This document shows positions 32,301-40,889 of a stretch of 64,000 bases of DNA, piece by piece. The first letter of the stretch is position 1. Each line of letters begins with the position of its first letter. The notes under the pieces are model-generated. The model was not told the DNA's origin and did not search any database. It was given only the letters and a program-made list of their open reading frames with translations. The stretch is from Rhyzopertha dominica (taxonomy: Eukaryota > Arthropoda > Insecta > Coleoptera > Bostrichidae), in assembly GCA_025024175.1 (NCBI GenBank), contig QCXZ01000041.1, forward strand, positions 38,497,786 to 38,561,785, in the 5' to 3' direction. The position numbers and the translations under genes are program-made.

Positions 32301-34205
32301 CGTCCGCAAGATTTAAAGACTTTTATTCTTTGACCAAAAATGAATGAAATAACAGCACAAGAAAGGCCGGTTGTGCCACAAATTAAGAAGGCAAAAGTTC
32401 AAGTTGATGGGATTCCAGCACGTCCATTTCCATCTGTAGCACAATGTTTTGATTGCAATGAAATGGGTCATTTTGCAACCAACTGAGCAAAATCAAAGCG
32501 GGTAAGGCGGTCCTGCTATATCTGTGGTTCGCCGAATCAGACCCAAGGAAGCTGTCCTCAAAGACCTGACCGAAGAGGAGGTGGAGACCGAGCAGCGACA
32601 GGAAATGACGCTACGAAGGAACCCTCAACGCGCAGGGCACCAAATTAGGCCGTTCATCACCAACTGTAGACAGCACCATCATACGGACAGTAAAGTTCGC
32701 TAGTACTCTGGACAATTACAAAATAAGCTTAAATACTAACGTTGGCACATGCTGGAACAGTATATATGAAATGATGAAAACTGGTTTACATTAAAAGAAA
32801 ACGCTCTGAACATTTTTTGTGAAAATAATGACAATTTGGTCGAAGATTACTTAAGCTTTTCAAACAGGTTTCCACTGTGCTGGGCGGCGATAAATACACA
32901 TTATCTTTGGTAGTTATGCTTTACATGTTAATCGGTAGCATTAAAAAGCAAGCAATAGGACTTGATACAATGGAGAAGAGAAATGAAATAAATGAACTGT
33001 TTATAACAACATTTCAGTCCTGAAAAAAAAAACAAAATGCATACATTACGACAAGACAAACTGGGTATACTATGCTAGGTTGACATTGGATACAAGGCAT
33101 AAGCTTAAAACGTTTGAGAAGTCTTTGTGGGGTAGAGAAATGAAAGCACAGCCTTTACAAACATTTGTCATAATTTTAAAAGCTTACCCTGAAGACGAAA
33201 AAAAAGGTTATGCTTTTAGTATATAGGAACATTTGTAAAAGCAAATGATAGGGAGCGTGACTCTGATGAAGACGAAAACCTTAATCTTGATGTATATTAT
33301 GGAGGAGCTGCAAAGTGTTCGTGGGAAACAGAATTTGAAGCATATGCAAGTCCCTAAGAGTCGGATAAATGCGAACATATAGCGGTGGAAGCTACATGAA
33401 AATACTTATTCTGTTATGGCTAAAATGATTGAAGATGTATAATAGCAATCTCCGTTCCGACAGAGAGGTTATTTTCGAAAGCACCGGTATAATTTGAATA
33501 AAAACTGGGCTAGAAGTTTGCTGTGTTTAAATTCTTGGCTCACGAGTGACCTTGCAAAGAGGATAGACTTAAATTCTAATCCCTGTATAGGATAGGCAGG
33601 TACGAATACTTTTAAATACATATACAATCGTGGATTTGTAAAGATTTTATAAAAGTTTTCAAATGTCTGTTAAAATCAACGTTTTACTTTTATCATAATT
33701 TTTATCGTGATTAGGTGATTTTTATTTTTTTTTTGCACGATTTCAGGAGGATTTGAACCAGAGGAATACGAATTTTCTACGTAAATGTATTCTATTTACA
33801 GAATTTATATTTTTGTTTTGTTTCACTTTAAATACCTAATAAAAAATGTTTTCGAAGGTTTTAATACTGACTTTTGTACTTACACAAGAAAATTTTTTTC
33901 TCGTTTTGATTTCAAAGGGTTTTACAGCTCTATAAATTCAATCGAGACTCAAATATTTGGTGTCGTATCGATCTCGGTCTTGAGTTGCGATGTATCGCTT
34001 TCAGTACCGACCGAAATGAAATCGGTACTTGTCTCGGTCTTGACAGAAGCACTACTAAAAGACTAAGATTTCTATGTAGATAAACTTTGTGGACAATTAA
34101 TTGAGAAAATAATTTTATTTATTTCAGAGTCCCCAGATAAACCCATTTTTGAGCGGTGAGCGGCTGCCGGTAGCGGCTAAGAAGGGCCATCACGTTGAAT
34201 ACTAA
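12767..34205 (+). CDS. 7B2: Neuroendocrine protein 7B2 (secretogranin V), five coding exons
   Basis: 7B2 is a secretory-pathway chaperone that binds pro-PC2 (amontillado in flies), aids its maturation and inhibits it through its C-terminal peptide. Coding exons 12767-12829, 16198-16576, 29995-30185, 30346-30405 and 34128-34205 join in phases 0, 1, 0, 0 to give 256 residues. Seen are a signal peptide (residues 1 to about 16, MKLALFFLGLTGALA), the conserved SLWGSQYVSGGAGEGKQRL block, the PC2-binding proline-rich CNPPNPCPLGYT, a Cys-containing acidic segment, and the C-terminal INPFLSGERLPVAAKKG peptide. Length fits the family. Oddities: there is no RRKR-type furin site before the C-terminal peptide, and a 13.4-kb intron is packed with mobile elements. 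Confidence 0.95.
13455..15406. mobile_element. Interval bounded by 19-bp inverted repeats, holding a Tc1-like copy
   Basis: ACATATGTAAAGTGACCAT at 13455-13473 recurs inverted at 15388-15406. Each arm includes the palindrome ACATATGT, so a TA duplication could be embedded. The interval (1,952 bp) encloses the Tc1-like transposase remnant. Sequence inside the 19-bp arms does not match, so these may be ends of another, older element (GTGACCAT termini also occur in hAT-like families). Confidence 0.5.
13835..14790 (+). pseudogene. Degenerate Tc1-like transposase
   Basis: Broken frames encode an N-terminal block (RRVYLTETEIARAVSLIQ, then EGHSRQVAR), a damaged middle, and a well-preserved catalytic C-terminus: DNARPHIARIVQNFFNTH, then IEIMDWLARNPDRNPIEHAW. 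The D and E of the DDE triad in these blocks are present. Stops and frameshifts disrupt all frames, so the copy is inactive. It lies in intron 1 of 7B2, same strand. Confidence 0.85.
16198..16576 (+). CDS. 7B2: 7B2 coding exon 2
   Basis: 379 nt from TGTCTAG|GAC to ATACAG|GTAAGA, phase 0 to phase 1. It encodes DNFFSGALLREIVQGM, the acidic VDYDTGDINIHPSLRDQEF stretch, SLWGSQYVSGGAGEG, and AYCNPPNPCPLGYT. The last contains the proline-rich motif that family studies place at the PC2 contact. Confidence 0.96.
16952..17010 (+). repeat. (ATT)n microsatellite
   Basis: About 20 near-perfect ATT units with a single interruption. Confidence 0.95.
17182..17520. repeat. Long inverted repeat, 128-bp arms
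   Basis: 17182-17309 and 17393-17520 are inverted copies at roughly 90% identity by eye, with an 83-nt spacer. The right arm, read on the minus strand, is the 3' part of the neighbouring reverse transcriptase (ELTKFKGK). The left arm is therefore an inverted partial duplicate. The transcript could fold into a long hairpin. Confidence 0.85.
17393..18540 (-). pseudogene. RTE/CR1-like reverse transcriptase remnant
   Basis: Minus-strand blocks in order: MNRWKEYFEELLNPESE (about 18445), MPEDWKVGIIVPIHKK, then ECGNFRGITLLGVVAKVYER, LEPxLHEAQSWFKRGRSAQD, DHIFTIKQMVEKLG, a decayed F-x-D-L-K-K-T-F-D block, VLSPTL, and ELTKFKGK. The order and spacing match insect RTE-like RTs; clade choice is by memory. 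The catalytic YADD motif was not found, and stops occur throughout. Located in 7B2 intron 2, antisense. Confidence 0.8.
18692..18771 (+). repeat. 80-bp repeat, copy A
   Basis: Starts GTTACTGTGCATGTTTGAG and ends ATTACATTTAGTTACA. It is about 80% identical by eye to 20717-20796 and to the reverse complement of 20591-20669. Confidence 0.85.
18825..20475. mobile_element. hAT-type non-autonomous element (outer)
   Basis: Ends carry a perfect 14-bp inverted repeat, TAGGGATGTTGACT (18825-18838) and its inverse (20462-20475). TTTACAG directly abuts both ends (18818-18824 and 20476-20482) as a 7-bp duplication. No transposase is recognisable. A second hAT-type element is inserted inside. Superfamily is inferred from the TAGGGATG terminus and the duplication size. 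Confidence 0.75.
19031..19774. mobile_element. hAT-type non-autonomous element (nested)
   Basis: 744 bp starting TAGAGTTGGG and ending CATCTCTA. The ends are imperfect inverted repeats, with GGATCCG-like subterminal motifs repeated at both sides (near 19050-19130 and 19730-19760). The 8-bp flanks CTATCCAT (19023-19030) and CTATACAT (19775-19782) match at seven positions, as for an aged hAT duplication. No coding capacity is seen. Confidence 0.75.
20591..20796. repeat. 80-bp repeat, inverted pair (copies B and C)
   Basis: 20591-20669 (minus) and 20717-20796 (plus) form a palindrome with a spacer of about 47 nt. Both match copy A at 18692-18771. A foldback or MITE-like structure is likely. Confidence 0.85.
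21310..21480 (+). repeat. Degenerate A-rich ACGACAAAATA repeats
   Basis: The motif (A)CGA(C/T)AAAA recurs about seven times at irregular 15-30 bp spacing: CGACAAAAGT, CGATAAAATA, CGACAAAATA (twice), CGACAAAAAA, CGATAAAAAA. Function is unknown. Confidence 0.6.
22790..22990. promoter_or_regulatory. GC-richer island with two TGACGTCA sites
   Basis: Palindromic CRE-like TGACGTCA occurs at 22833-22840 and 22893-22900 within a local CpG-rich stretch of 7B2 intron 2. It could be an intronic enhancer or the edge of an unrecognised repeat; the sequence alone does not decide. Confidence 0.35.
23282..23312 (+). repeat. (TAA)n microsatellite
   Basis: About ten perfect TAA units. Confidence 0.95.
25200..26345 (+). 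pseudogene. Gypsy integrase pseudogene
   Basis: The H2C2 zinc-binding region (GGRHLGVSKTLEKVKERFYW, then CRRCDACASSK) occupies 25215-25478 and ends in a TGA. The same frame resumes at 25482 with ERIVMDVAEPFPV (first catalytic Asp) and DYFSKWPEVYS. The frame shifts near 25676 to LELDSDQGRNFESAVFRG (second Asp) and NGMVERFNATLE (Glu), then shifts again to FLLAYPSAIHETTGRTPA. The C-terminal strand domain GDRVWFYNPVRRKGRNP and HIDRLSQYRG follow. All three catalytic residues survive, but stops, frameshifts and Ns (near 26032 and 26072) inactivate it. Confidence 0.9.
26369..26652 (+). repeat. 3' LTR of the deleted Gypsy element
   Basis: Starts TGTTACGGCCG just after the purine-rich GATGAGGACAG and ends AACTGTGACA: a 284-bp TG...CA unit. 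AATAAA occurs near its end (about 26624). Confidence 0.7.
26999..27374 (-). pseudogene. Jockey-like reverse transcriptase fragment
   Basis: The minus strand encodes VGVSDIENAVKRLKANN, then VCGSNCIPAFLVVDCINCW. This aligns by eye with the N-terminal RT block (KxxKAxGPDGIPxxxLKxC) of Jockey-type elements. A less clear upstream part lies at 27126-27374 in another frame. Only this short piece remains. Confidence 0.65.
27885..29588 (+). pseudogene. Jockey/CR1-like non-LTR retrotransposon remnant with 3' tail
   Basis: Plus-strand blocks in order: RSRLENDWNSYKIIRNRTVS (pre-RT linker, about 27905), SVDDVHSALCSITSKASGDDG, LIPNNQCGFR, a decayed D-x-x-x-A-F-D block, ILTGVPQGSIVGSLLF (about 28695), AYADDTQIYHHF (intact YADD in a shifted frame, about 28797), and the C-terminal domain FVVPRHRTALFRRGFSFNA. 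The frame is broken repeatedly, and the segment between LNPFK and the C-terminal domain is too short (deletion near 28955). The 3' end is an AATAAA-like stretch and a TTATTATTA tail at 29567-29588. Confidence 0.85.
29995..30185 (+). CDS. 7B2: 7B2 coding exon 3
   Basis: 191 nt, phase 1 to 0, from CTTTTCAG|CGGAACAG to ATGCAG|GTGAGG. It encodes EQGCIEEFENTASFSRRYQA, QDCMCDSEHMFDCPNP and an acidic LNDLEFNQFLQHTMQ. These are the conserved cysteines and acidic middle of 7B2. Confidence 0.95.
30346..30405 (+). CDS. 7B2: 7B2 coding exon 4
   Basis: 60 nt, phase 0 at both ends: VEPGLQHKNLVAKKFSFRSK, with acceptor ATATTTCAG and donor AAG|GTAAGA. Basic residues cluster at its end, but there is no R-x-x-R. 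Confidence 0.88.
31840..32625 (+). pseudogene. Retrotransposon gag fragment with zinc knuckles
   Basis: Broken plus-strand frames show LTDFSGNATT, IHEKLLLAVINNLKGKVLEW, GMSEEELISCVIDGFDKRP, and two tandem CCHC boxes. The first is CFDCNEMGHFATN (its last Cys is now TGA at about 32484) and the second CYICGSPNQTQGSC. This is the order of a Ty3/Gypsy-type Gag. A 40-bp hairpin interrupts it at 32111-32150. No pol follows; a hAT remnant abuts it. Confidence 0.75.
32111..32150. repeat. Perfect hairpin, 15-bp arms
   Basis: CGTTGTCTGAATAAT (32111-32125) and its exact inverse (32136-32150) are separated by 10 nt of AATAATAAAT-type sequence. CGATATAAC is repeated right after it. Confidence 0.95.
32640..33600 (+). 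pseudogene. hAT transposase fragment
   Basis: Scattered plus-strand blocks: VSTVLGGDKY-like residues (about 32870), DTRHKLKTFEKSLWGREMK (about 33090-33150), YPEDEKKGYAFS, and near 33450 AISVPTERLFSKAP followed by LNKNWARSLLCLNSWL. The last pair is the hAT C-terminal dimerisation signature (an S/T-x-E-R-x-F-S core, then N-x-L). Multiple stops are present. Confidence 0.75.
33747..33780 (+). other. Possible cryptic or alternative 34-nt 7B2 exon
   Basis: A strong acceptor (pyrimidine-rich, GATTTCAG) and a donor-like CTAC|GTAAAT enclose GAGGATTTGAACCAGAGGAA and 14 more bases. It reads EDLNQRNTNFL in phase 0 after exon 4. Because 34 is not a multiple of 3, including it would shift the last exon and replace the C-terminal peptide with a short different tail. 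No transcript evidence is available. Confidence 0.25.
34128..34205 (+). CDS. 7B2: 7B2 last coding exon: C-terminal peptide
   Basis: 26 codons including TAA, acceptor TATTTCAG. It encodes SPQINPFLSGERLPVAAKKG followed by HHVEY. It matches the PC2-inhibitory C-terminal peptide of the family (N-P-x-L-x-G-x-R-L and the terminal KK). It joins exon 4 directly in phase 0. Confidence 0.92.
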   Translation, partial: SPQINPFLSGERLPVAAKKGHHVEY

Positions 34206-34980
34206 TGGCCCAATAAGGACTCAGATCGTCCATTGCCGGGAACGGTTGCGAACGCAGGTTCGGATCCGTATCTGCCGATGGAGACGGGCCCGTAAAGATT
34301 GAAGATTCAAGACGACCAGGCTACGTCCACGGACCAAGATTCAGAGAAAACAGAAAATTAGTGTTTACAGGGCGCCAATGACGCTCCCCTAGTTACTATA
34401 GTCGCTTTCGGTGTGTCCCAAAAATAACCCTGAGAAAGAGGCCCCATACTGTTGAAAATCGAATGACCCAACTTTTCTCTTCGAATGGCTGAAGTTGACA
34501 AACATATCACGGGGCTTTTCATATTGCGTAGTTAGGCCCTATTGGTTTCTGGTGCGCGTTCAGGACGACCGGGCGCCCGCTTGAACTCGGCGGGTTCCAC
34601 CGAGNGCTCCACAACGNCCTGGNGGCGCTGGCGAAACCAGTACGCGACATGGAAATCCTCCAGACTCAACGAGGACGCTTTCCGGCCGAACGGTCGTTAC
34701 ATATGTACCATTATTCTAAACATAACATGGAATGAAGTTCAAAATGCCTGCCGGAATGATTACTATGATGGTTATTGTTAAGTTTCTTTTTTCTCGAGAC
34801 TAACTACTTAGATTGTTGTGTAGGTGTAATACGGTGTTTAATGGTCTAGATTTTACGGTGTGTTTGTGAGAGATGGTTAACCATTTCTTGAAAAAGCTTA
34901 AGTGTATTTAAAGGTATACCTATAGTTAATCAAGTCATATATATTGTAAATTTTAATCTGGAACGGCTTTTTGTGCGGAG
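34206..34980 (+). other. 7B2: Probable 7B2 3' UTR and downstream flank
   Basis: GC-rich sequence continues about 600 bp past the stop codon, in contrast to AT-rich introns, and has no better coding reading. Ns lie near 34605-34623. No AATAAA could be tied confidently to a cleavage site. Confidence 0.45.
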
Positions 34981-35830
34981 TTGCTTCGCAACGCTCGTGT
35001 GAGGTCTGTTCTCTTTCAAATGTCAGTTTGGCTGAATATGATGTATTCTCTTAATGCAATCGCTTGTTTTATTTCATGCCCTTCATTCTAATACGGTTAA
35101 GTGAGATTAGTGCTTGCCCAAGATAAACGGTTATACGTTGTATTTCGTGAAATTAAATGCGAGCTGTTAGGCAGCGGCAAATGAACGGAAGAGGTATTAT
35201 CCGTACAATTTCATATAATTTTTTACCATACTGGAATGTTAAAAATAATATCTTCCAAACGACAGTTTTACTAAGAAATAAAACCCAATCGTCAAAACTG
35301 GTAAGATTACGCTGTAAAACTGAGGCTGAGCTTGTTATAACAATTCTTGTGACAATAAATTTGTGCATTTGTTTAATTTGTCTTAAGAAACCAACATTGA
35401 AACTCTCAACTTTCAACTCCATTGAAATGCTACATTTTTTGGGCTTAGCGTGCAAAAGTCAGAACTCGCTGTTTTATTTTTGGACGTCAGAAAGGGGATA
35501 GTGTGAAGTTAAATCCATATTTGTGCGGTCGCAACCCTTGTCCCTCTGCCGCCATCTTGTAAAAAGGGATGCGAATGGTTTTTAAGTTATATCGGACAAT
35601 CTATTTGTTGTACAGAAAATTTTTAAAAATATTTCTTGTTGCAAATTAAATTCTCTACAACTTAGAGTCTGCAACTTTTAGTTGTAGAACAAAAAATGAT
35701 AAATATTCTTTTGGTCGTTATAACTTTTTTTTCTGGTTATTTCATAAAAAAATGATATCGGGGTATTTTGATAGAGGGCTTTTCAAATTTTATTTATTTA
35801 TTAGGGTTTTGCAATCATGCGTATCTTTAG
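34981..35830. other. No gene seen
   Basis: Two overlapping ORFs of about 100 codons on opposite strands (35153-35501) have no recognisable domain and look like chance. Confidence 0.5.
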
Positions 35831-37249
35831 ACTATTTTCTGGTGCCTACTCGTAAGTCTACATTAGTATGAATGATTAGGCATAGTTTTCTTACATATTT
35901 CTATTATTTTTATAAGAAACTTTTAAATTATTTACATTATAATGTTGTTAATAATTAGTTATAAACTTTAATCTCCACCAACTTTTGAAATCATCGGTTT
36001 TTACAATAATTTTTAATCAGAGTGTACATTTTCGAAAATCTTGTTAAAAAGATCAAAGTAACCGTTTTGAGAAAAAAGAGCATCTACCTGCTATTACTAT
36101 TATTATTATTCGTCCGTAGTAGACGCAGCTGTCCTTCAAAGTTTTCTTCCAGTTGTGCTACATATTTCACCATGTGCAGGAGTATTTAATTGTGAAAAGT
36201 ATTTTGAGTTTTATGGACACGATTATAAGTTTTCTGGACATTTTTAGTTTTGTGACAGCTGTTTCGAATTTTGCGATGAGGATTTTGACTTTTTTACGCG
36301 TGACATTTAGTGTTATTCCATCACGAGTGAGTGCTTTATTTGTAAAAAACTTTTAGGGGAAAATAAAATAAGAACTGTGAAGGCAAAATACCAATATCAA
36401 AAAACCATGAAAATAATAAACAATGAACATAATTATTCCTCATTGAGAAAGTCTACCCTACATTGCCCACTGCCCTCGGAGAACGTTTCTTAATCTCTTT
36501 ATATGATGAAATTAAAGATGATAATTCACCAAGTTAGTGACAAGGAATACATTTAATTTGTCTTCACTTCCTCCAATAAAAGATACAGCTCGTTTGCACA
36601 ACCTCCGCACGTATCATCAGGAGTAGTGGCTCGGGAATTACAACGACCCTTAAGGGCGCACGCTAGAAGAAATATGGACAAATATACAAAGCCTCCAGCA
36701 CCCTCTGAGCTTTTAAAATTGATATTGTGCCGATGCAAAGAAACTGTAGAGCTATGTGTGGATGTTGGAAGTCAGGCCTCAAATGTTCTGGAGTGTGCCT
36801 GAATTGTTCTGGAGAGACCTGCAGCAACAAAATGTAGATATCAAAATTGATCAAGTAGAAGGATTTCGAAGATGAACTGCCAACAATGACGTCACTTCCT
36901 TCATCAACAATTCAATACCAGAAGATAAACGAGGTCCTGAGTCGCCACCTGGCCCATTAAAGAGACTGAGGATACAGTAGATTGAGAAACATATTTCGAT
37001 ATTTTTAATTAAACTAATTATTATGTCAGTTAGAAGATTATGCCTACTGAGGATACGACGTAAAATAACGAGCCACCAGACTCTACCTCGTAGGGGAAAG
37101 GGGTATGGGGGTATAGAGTCAATAACTAATTATTAACCACATTAAAATGTCAATCATTTAAATGTTTCTTATAAAAATAATGGAAAGATGAAAGAAAACT
37201 ATGCCTAATCATTCATATTAATGTATACTTACGAGTACTGGAGAATAGT
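35831..37249. mobile_element. Element with ~130-bp terminal inverted repeats
   Basis: 35831-35961 and 37121-37249 are inverted copies at high identity by eye, sharing for example TGAATGATTAGGCATAG. The flanking 8-mers GTATCTTT (35821-35828) and GTATGTTT (37250-37257) are similar and could be an aged duplication. Inside is a decayed Cys-rich coding remnant. The superfamily is not recognised. Confidence 0.75.
36480..36970 (+). pseudogene. Remnant of a CXC-like Cys-rich protein of mobile origin
   Basis: Plus-strand frames with shifts show RFLISLYDEIKDD-like residues, ARLHNLRTYHQ (about 36590), WLGNYNDP-like residues, KPPAPSELLKLILCRCKET (about 36690), and CGCWKSGLKCSGVCLNCSGE followed by TCSN (about 36757-36830). 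The Cys spacing CxC-WKSGLKC-x3-C-x2-C is like the tesmin/TSO1-type CXC modules that end certain insect repeat-encoded proteins. Function is unknown. It lies entirely between the long inverted repeats. Confidence 0.6.
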
Positions 37250-38332
37250 GTATGTTTCACATCGTTGTAGAACCGTAATAAATAATAACTAATAACTAAT
37301 TAACACTAATTGCGTGCTCTGACTTTTGCAACCTCAAATGTAACTTTTTAATGGGCTATTGATTTGCATAAAGAAAGGCACTAACTGGTTTGAAGACGCA
37401 TTGAACCTTTTTTTAATTAGGTAATTACAAGCAAAATCCACTGTAACTACAAACACGTCATTGTAGAGTTTGTGTAAGAAATACAGGATTGGATAAATGA
37501 GCGAAAAGATTCCTCATTTTCTTCATATTATTTATTGCTAATAAAATATTCAAATAAAAATTAACGATATACACCACAGAAAATAAAGCTTGCAACGCAA
37601 ATAACACCAATCACCAGTGGCGTAGGGCATACTAATATACAGGGTGATCAGTTAAGGCTGGACAGCGGCTGTATATTGGGAACTAATCGTGCTAGAAACT
37701 CGCGGTAAAATTGTTTTGAACAAATGTGGCCACACAGATTTAATTTAAAATATTATTAAGTACGTAACCTTGCTGATAGGTGGCGCATTTAATATGACGT
37801 ATCAAAGAATCATTTTTTTCTCCAAAAAGTTGCAATGCAATATTGGTCTAAAACAAACTCATTGCAATCTATGTTTATTTCTTAATAATTTTTGAACATT
37901 TTTTCTAGTTGCTATGGCAAACACAATAGGAGGTATAGAAGTTTCAAATCTTCAAACTTGCATAACTTAAGTATGGGTTAACGGAATTTAACGCATGATA
38001 GCTAGTTTTAAAGGGAATTTTATGGTTTTTCAATATAATCATAAATAACATATAATTTATTACAACAAATTTTACATTTACTCAATTTTCTTAAAAAATC
38101 AAATGCAACCCTATAGAATTTTTTGTTAGCTGTTATAGTTTATTAATCAAGTAAGATAAATTTAAACACCGGAAGTGTAAAATGACTGCGAACTCGTTTT
38201 TCATCGTTATAAATGTTATTGTTGTAGAGATCTTTCTTGTGGATGACTTGACTTGGTGATCTCCCTTTTATATTTGATGTGAACCCCAAGAATTTAGCCT
38301 CTTCAGGACCTCTCTTTAGACATTTTGGGGTG

Positions 38333-38376
38333 AGCTGATGATGACCTCTTGATAAGGTCAAAACATGTCGATCTAT
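38333..38376 (+). repeat. Stem-loop/GAAAC-type module, copy 2
   Basis: GAGCTGATGATGACC, then TCTTGATAA, then GGTCAAAACATGTC. The GACC/GGTC stem is followed by AAAACATG. It belongs to the dispersed module described in the findings. Confidence 0.6.
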
Positions 38377-39289
38377 TAGACCGAAAAAAATCCGATTTCT
38401 TCGTTAATATTGACTAATTGAAGTTAAAGCGATAGTTAGGTATCCAAAATGAGCACCTAGCAACCTGCCCGCTCTTGCTCTTAATTGCTAATGTTTTAGT
38501 GAGATCATAACGTTGTGCGTAGGTATTTTGTTGTGCTACAAAACGGAGCCAGTGAATCAGTCAGACATCATCGTGTGTCATTTTAAGTTATGTAATTGTA
38601 CCATTATATTTTAGGATAGACGTAAAGCCTACATAAACGCCAGCTATAATAAAGTACTTTCTTACTTGGAAGAGTACGTATTTGTTGCCTTTTGACGTAA
38701 ACGAGATATTTTTGGGTACATCGCCGGTCATAGATTGCTAATGTACATGTAGGTATACTTAAACAATAATAAAATAAACAAGACAATGACACCACACATA
38801 TTTGTGACTAATATATTTTCGAATACAACACTATCATTTTATCATTCTTTTTACTGCTTTTTAACTTTTTTTTAACTAACAGGTAAAGGCATTACAAAAG
38901 GTGCACTCTTTATTAATTTTGACAGCATTCTTTGGCTACGGCAGTGTTCAAGGATAATATGAGATGTCCTTAGTCTCCATAAATAGGTTTATGAAAACTT
39001 TAACAGAACATCAAAGCCTTGAAACTAATTACTTTTTAAAACTTTGTTGTGGGAATGTGAGGGCCAGAACTTGAAAAATTTAGAAATTCAAATAGAAGAT
39101 AATTGTAATTATTAGAGCTTGGCAAATATGCACTAAAAACATGCATTTATACATTTTCATGTACATACATGTACTTACAAAACAACGAAATAAAAAGTAT
39201 TATTTACTGTACATTATTTATTGCAAAAGCTACATTATACAGCATAAAAAATAAAAATTAATAAAATTGCAATGTATCACTATTGTTTA

Positions 39290-40465
39290 CAACCATAAGA
39301 CATTTATTAAGTATTAAATTTATTATTGTTGAAACAGTATATTACTAAGTGTTTTTCTAAGTTGTCTAAATTGAAACTTTGTCTTCTATCCGTTAAGATT
39401 AATTTGTAGGCGGAAAAAGTGCGTTCCACTTCAAAAGATTTCAATGGAGGTAATTGAAATTTACTAAATTAATTATTTTGATACTCTGATCTAGTGAAAT
39501 ATTTTGTGGTTCCAATTGATGAAGCTATAAGAACAAAATTTGTTTGAATATGTGCCAAGTGATGTTTCAACGGATTTTTGAAAACATTAATACATTTTTT
39601 TTATCGCAATAGAACTCTGTACATCGAAATTGCAAATTACATCTTTAATTCCCTCAAAATTACGAGTATCAGTTAAAAAATCTACAGTTTAACCTCGTTC
39701 CTCACCTTGTAAGCACAGGTTCTGGTGGTAAAGGCACATTAGGTAAACGATCCTTATATACTTGTGTGTGGGGCTTTCAAAAACACATTTTCATATTTAA
39801 AACAAGAGTATCTACAATTGGAAATTCTGTCCTTACTACTTCAGCTACTCGATTTAAGGTACGTGCCAAAAAGTTGCATGTATTAAGTTTGGAAAAAATA
39901 TTTTTAAATTTTGTCCTGCTCGTACCATATATGGTGCAGCATCGCTTAACATTAACAAAAATTTTTCTGTGGATACGCGCTATGTTAAAAAAAAGTTTAT
40001 AAGAGATTCGTTTACGAACTTACATATAATTGAAATGGTTTGGCTTGCAGTAATGAGTTGTTGAACCAAACCTTGCTGCTTTTGTTAAAGACTTTTGTGT
40101 GTAGTGGTTCCCAAGTGTTGATCAACTTGAAATTTCTTATCACATAAAACCTAAAAATTTCAAAAAAATTACAAAATATGGTGAAATAAATTAAAAAGCT
40201 CAATCAATGCAATAAAGAAATAATTTATTTTTTTATTTTTAGTAGTTTTTTTTTGGAAATGGGAAATGTACACATCTTTTTAAAAATTAGACATAAAAAT
40301 TCTTACCTGTTTGTTGCAAACTGTACATAAAATCTTGTTGTCATCAATGATTTTTAAACCGGGTTTATTATTAATCCACTTCTTGAGAAGAACGAATTTG
40401 TTGACACTTTGTTTTGGAATTTTCACACACTTCTCGTAATCACTTCAGTGAGAAAATGGAAATGA
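39290..40465 (-). pseudogene. hAT transposase pseudogene with an apparent intron
   Basis: The minus strand encodes KIPKQSVNKFVLLKKWINN and ILCTVCNKQ (40330-40462), then, after intron-like sequence with donor CAG|GTAAGA and acceptor TTTTTAG|GTTTTA, VLCDKKFQVDQHLGTTTHKS (about 40090-40150). The joined zinc finger has the C-x2-C and H-x(n)-H spacing of BED/CGGBP1-like proteins. Downstream are MLSDAAPYMVRAGQNLKIFF, PNLIHATFLARTLNRVAEVV, LPNVPLPPEPVLTR, and the C-terminal SFEVERTFSAYKLILTDRRQ with NLDNLEKHLVI (39310-39440). The parts keep order, but stops occur in the middle and near the end (for example after VLNMKMCF). Confidence 0.82.
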
Positions 40466-40577
40466 AATAAGACAAAACTCTATGGTAGTTTAGTGTTTAA
40501 CGCTTAAATCTAAATGGAGGTTGTATGAAATGAATGAAATGATTTTATTGGTTAAAATGAAGGAATTTACACCCATT

Positions 40578-40745
40578 ATAATTACGTCTATACCGTGTCG
40601 CCTGCGTCAAAACCATCTGAGGACAGCTGTTTCGGCTTATACAGCCTCTTCAGCTCAGCTATAGTCCCAACGGAGACAACTTGGCATAGATTTAGCTTCC
40701 CTTACATATATACGCCAAGGTAGGCGATGTATATGCGAGAATTAC
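40578..40745. repeat. ~165-bp direct repeat, copy 1
   Basis: Begins ATAATTACGTCTATACCG and ends TATATGCGAGAATT. It recurs 312 bp downstream at 40890-41050 at about 90% identity. It includes CAGCTGTTTCGGCTTATACA, which holds the stem-loop module on the minus strand. Confidence 0.9.
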
Positions 40746-40889
40746 AGTGTGGATGACACCAATACGGCATCATCCACTCGTTTCTGTGGAGAACTAATCT
40801 GAATGGTAGCCCACTATGTTGCGGCCGTTTAAAAGCCGGCAGACGTTCCCCTACGACGATTTCTGCAAAGAATGCAGTTCTCAAGCATA

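Larger units (their letters stand above)
30406..34127 (+). other. 7B2 intron 4
   Basis: 3.7 kb holding a Gypsy gag fragment and a hAT transposase fragment, listed separately. A potential small exon at 33747-33780 is also discussed. Confidence 0.7.

Noticed and set aside
35153..35501. Paired 100- and 114-codon ORFs on opposite strands
   Set aside because: No domain and no splice or promoter context; each is plausible as the other's shadow or chance.
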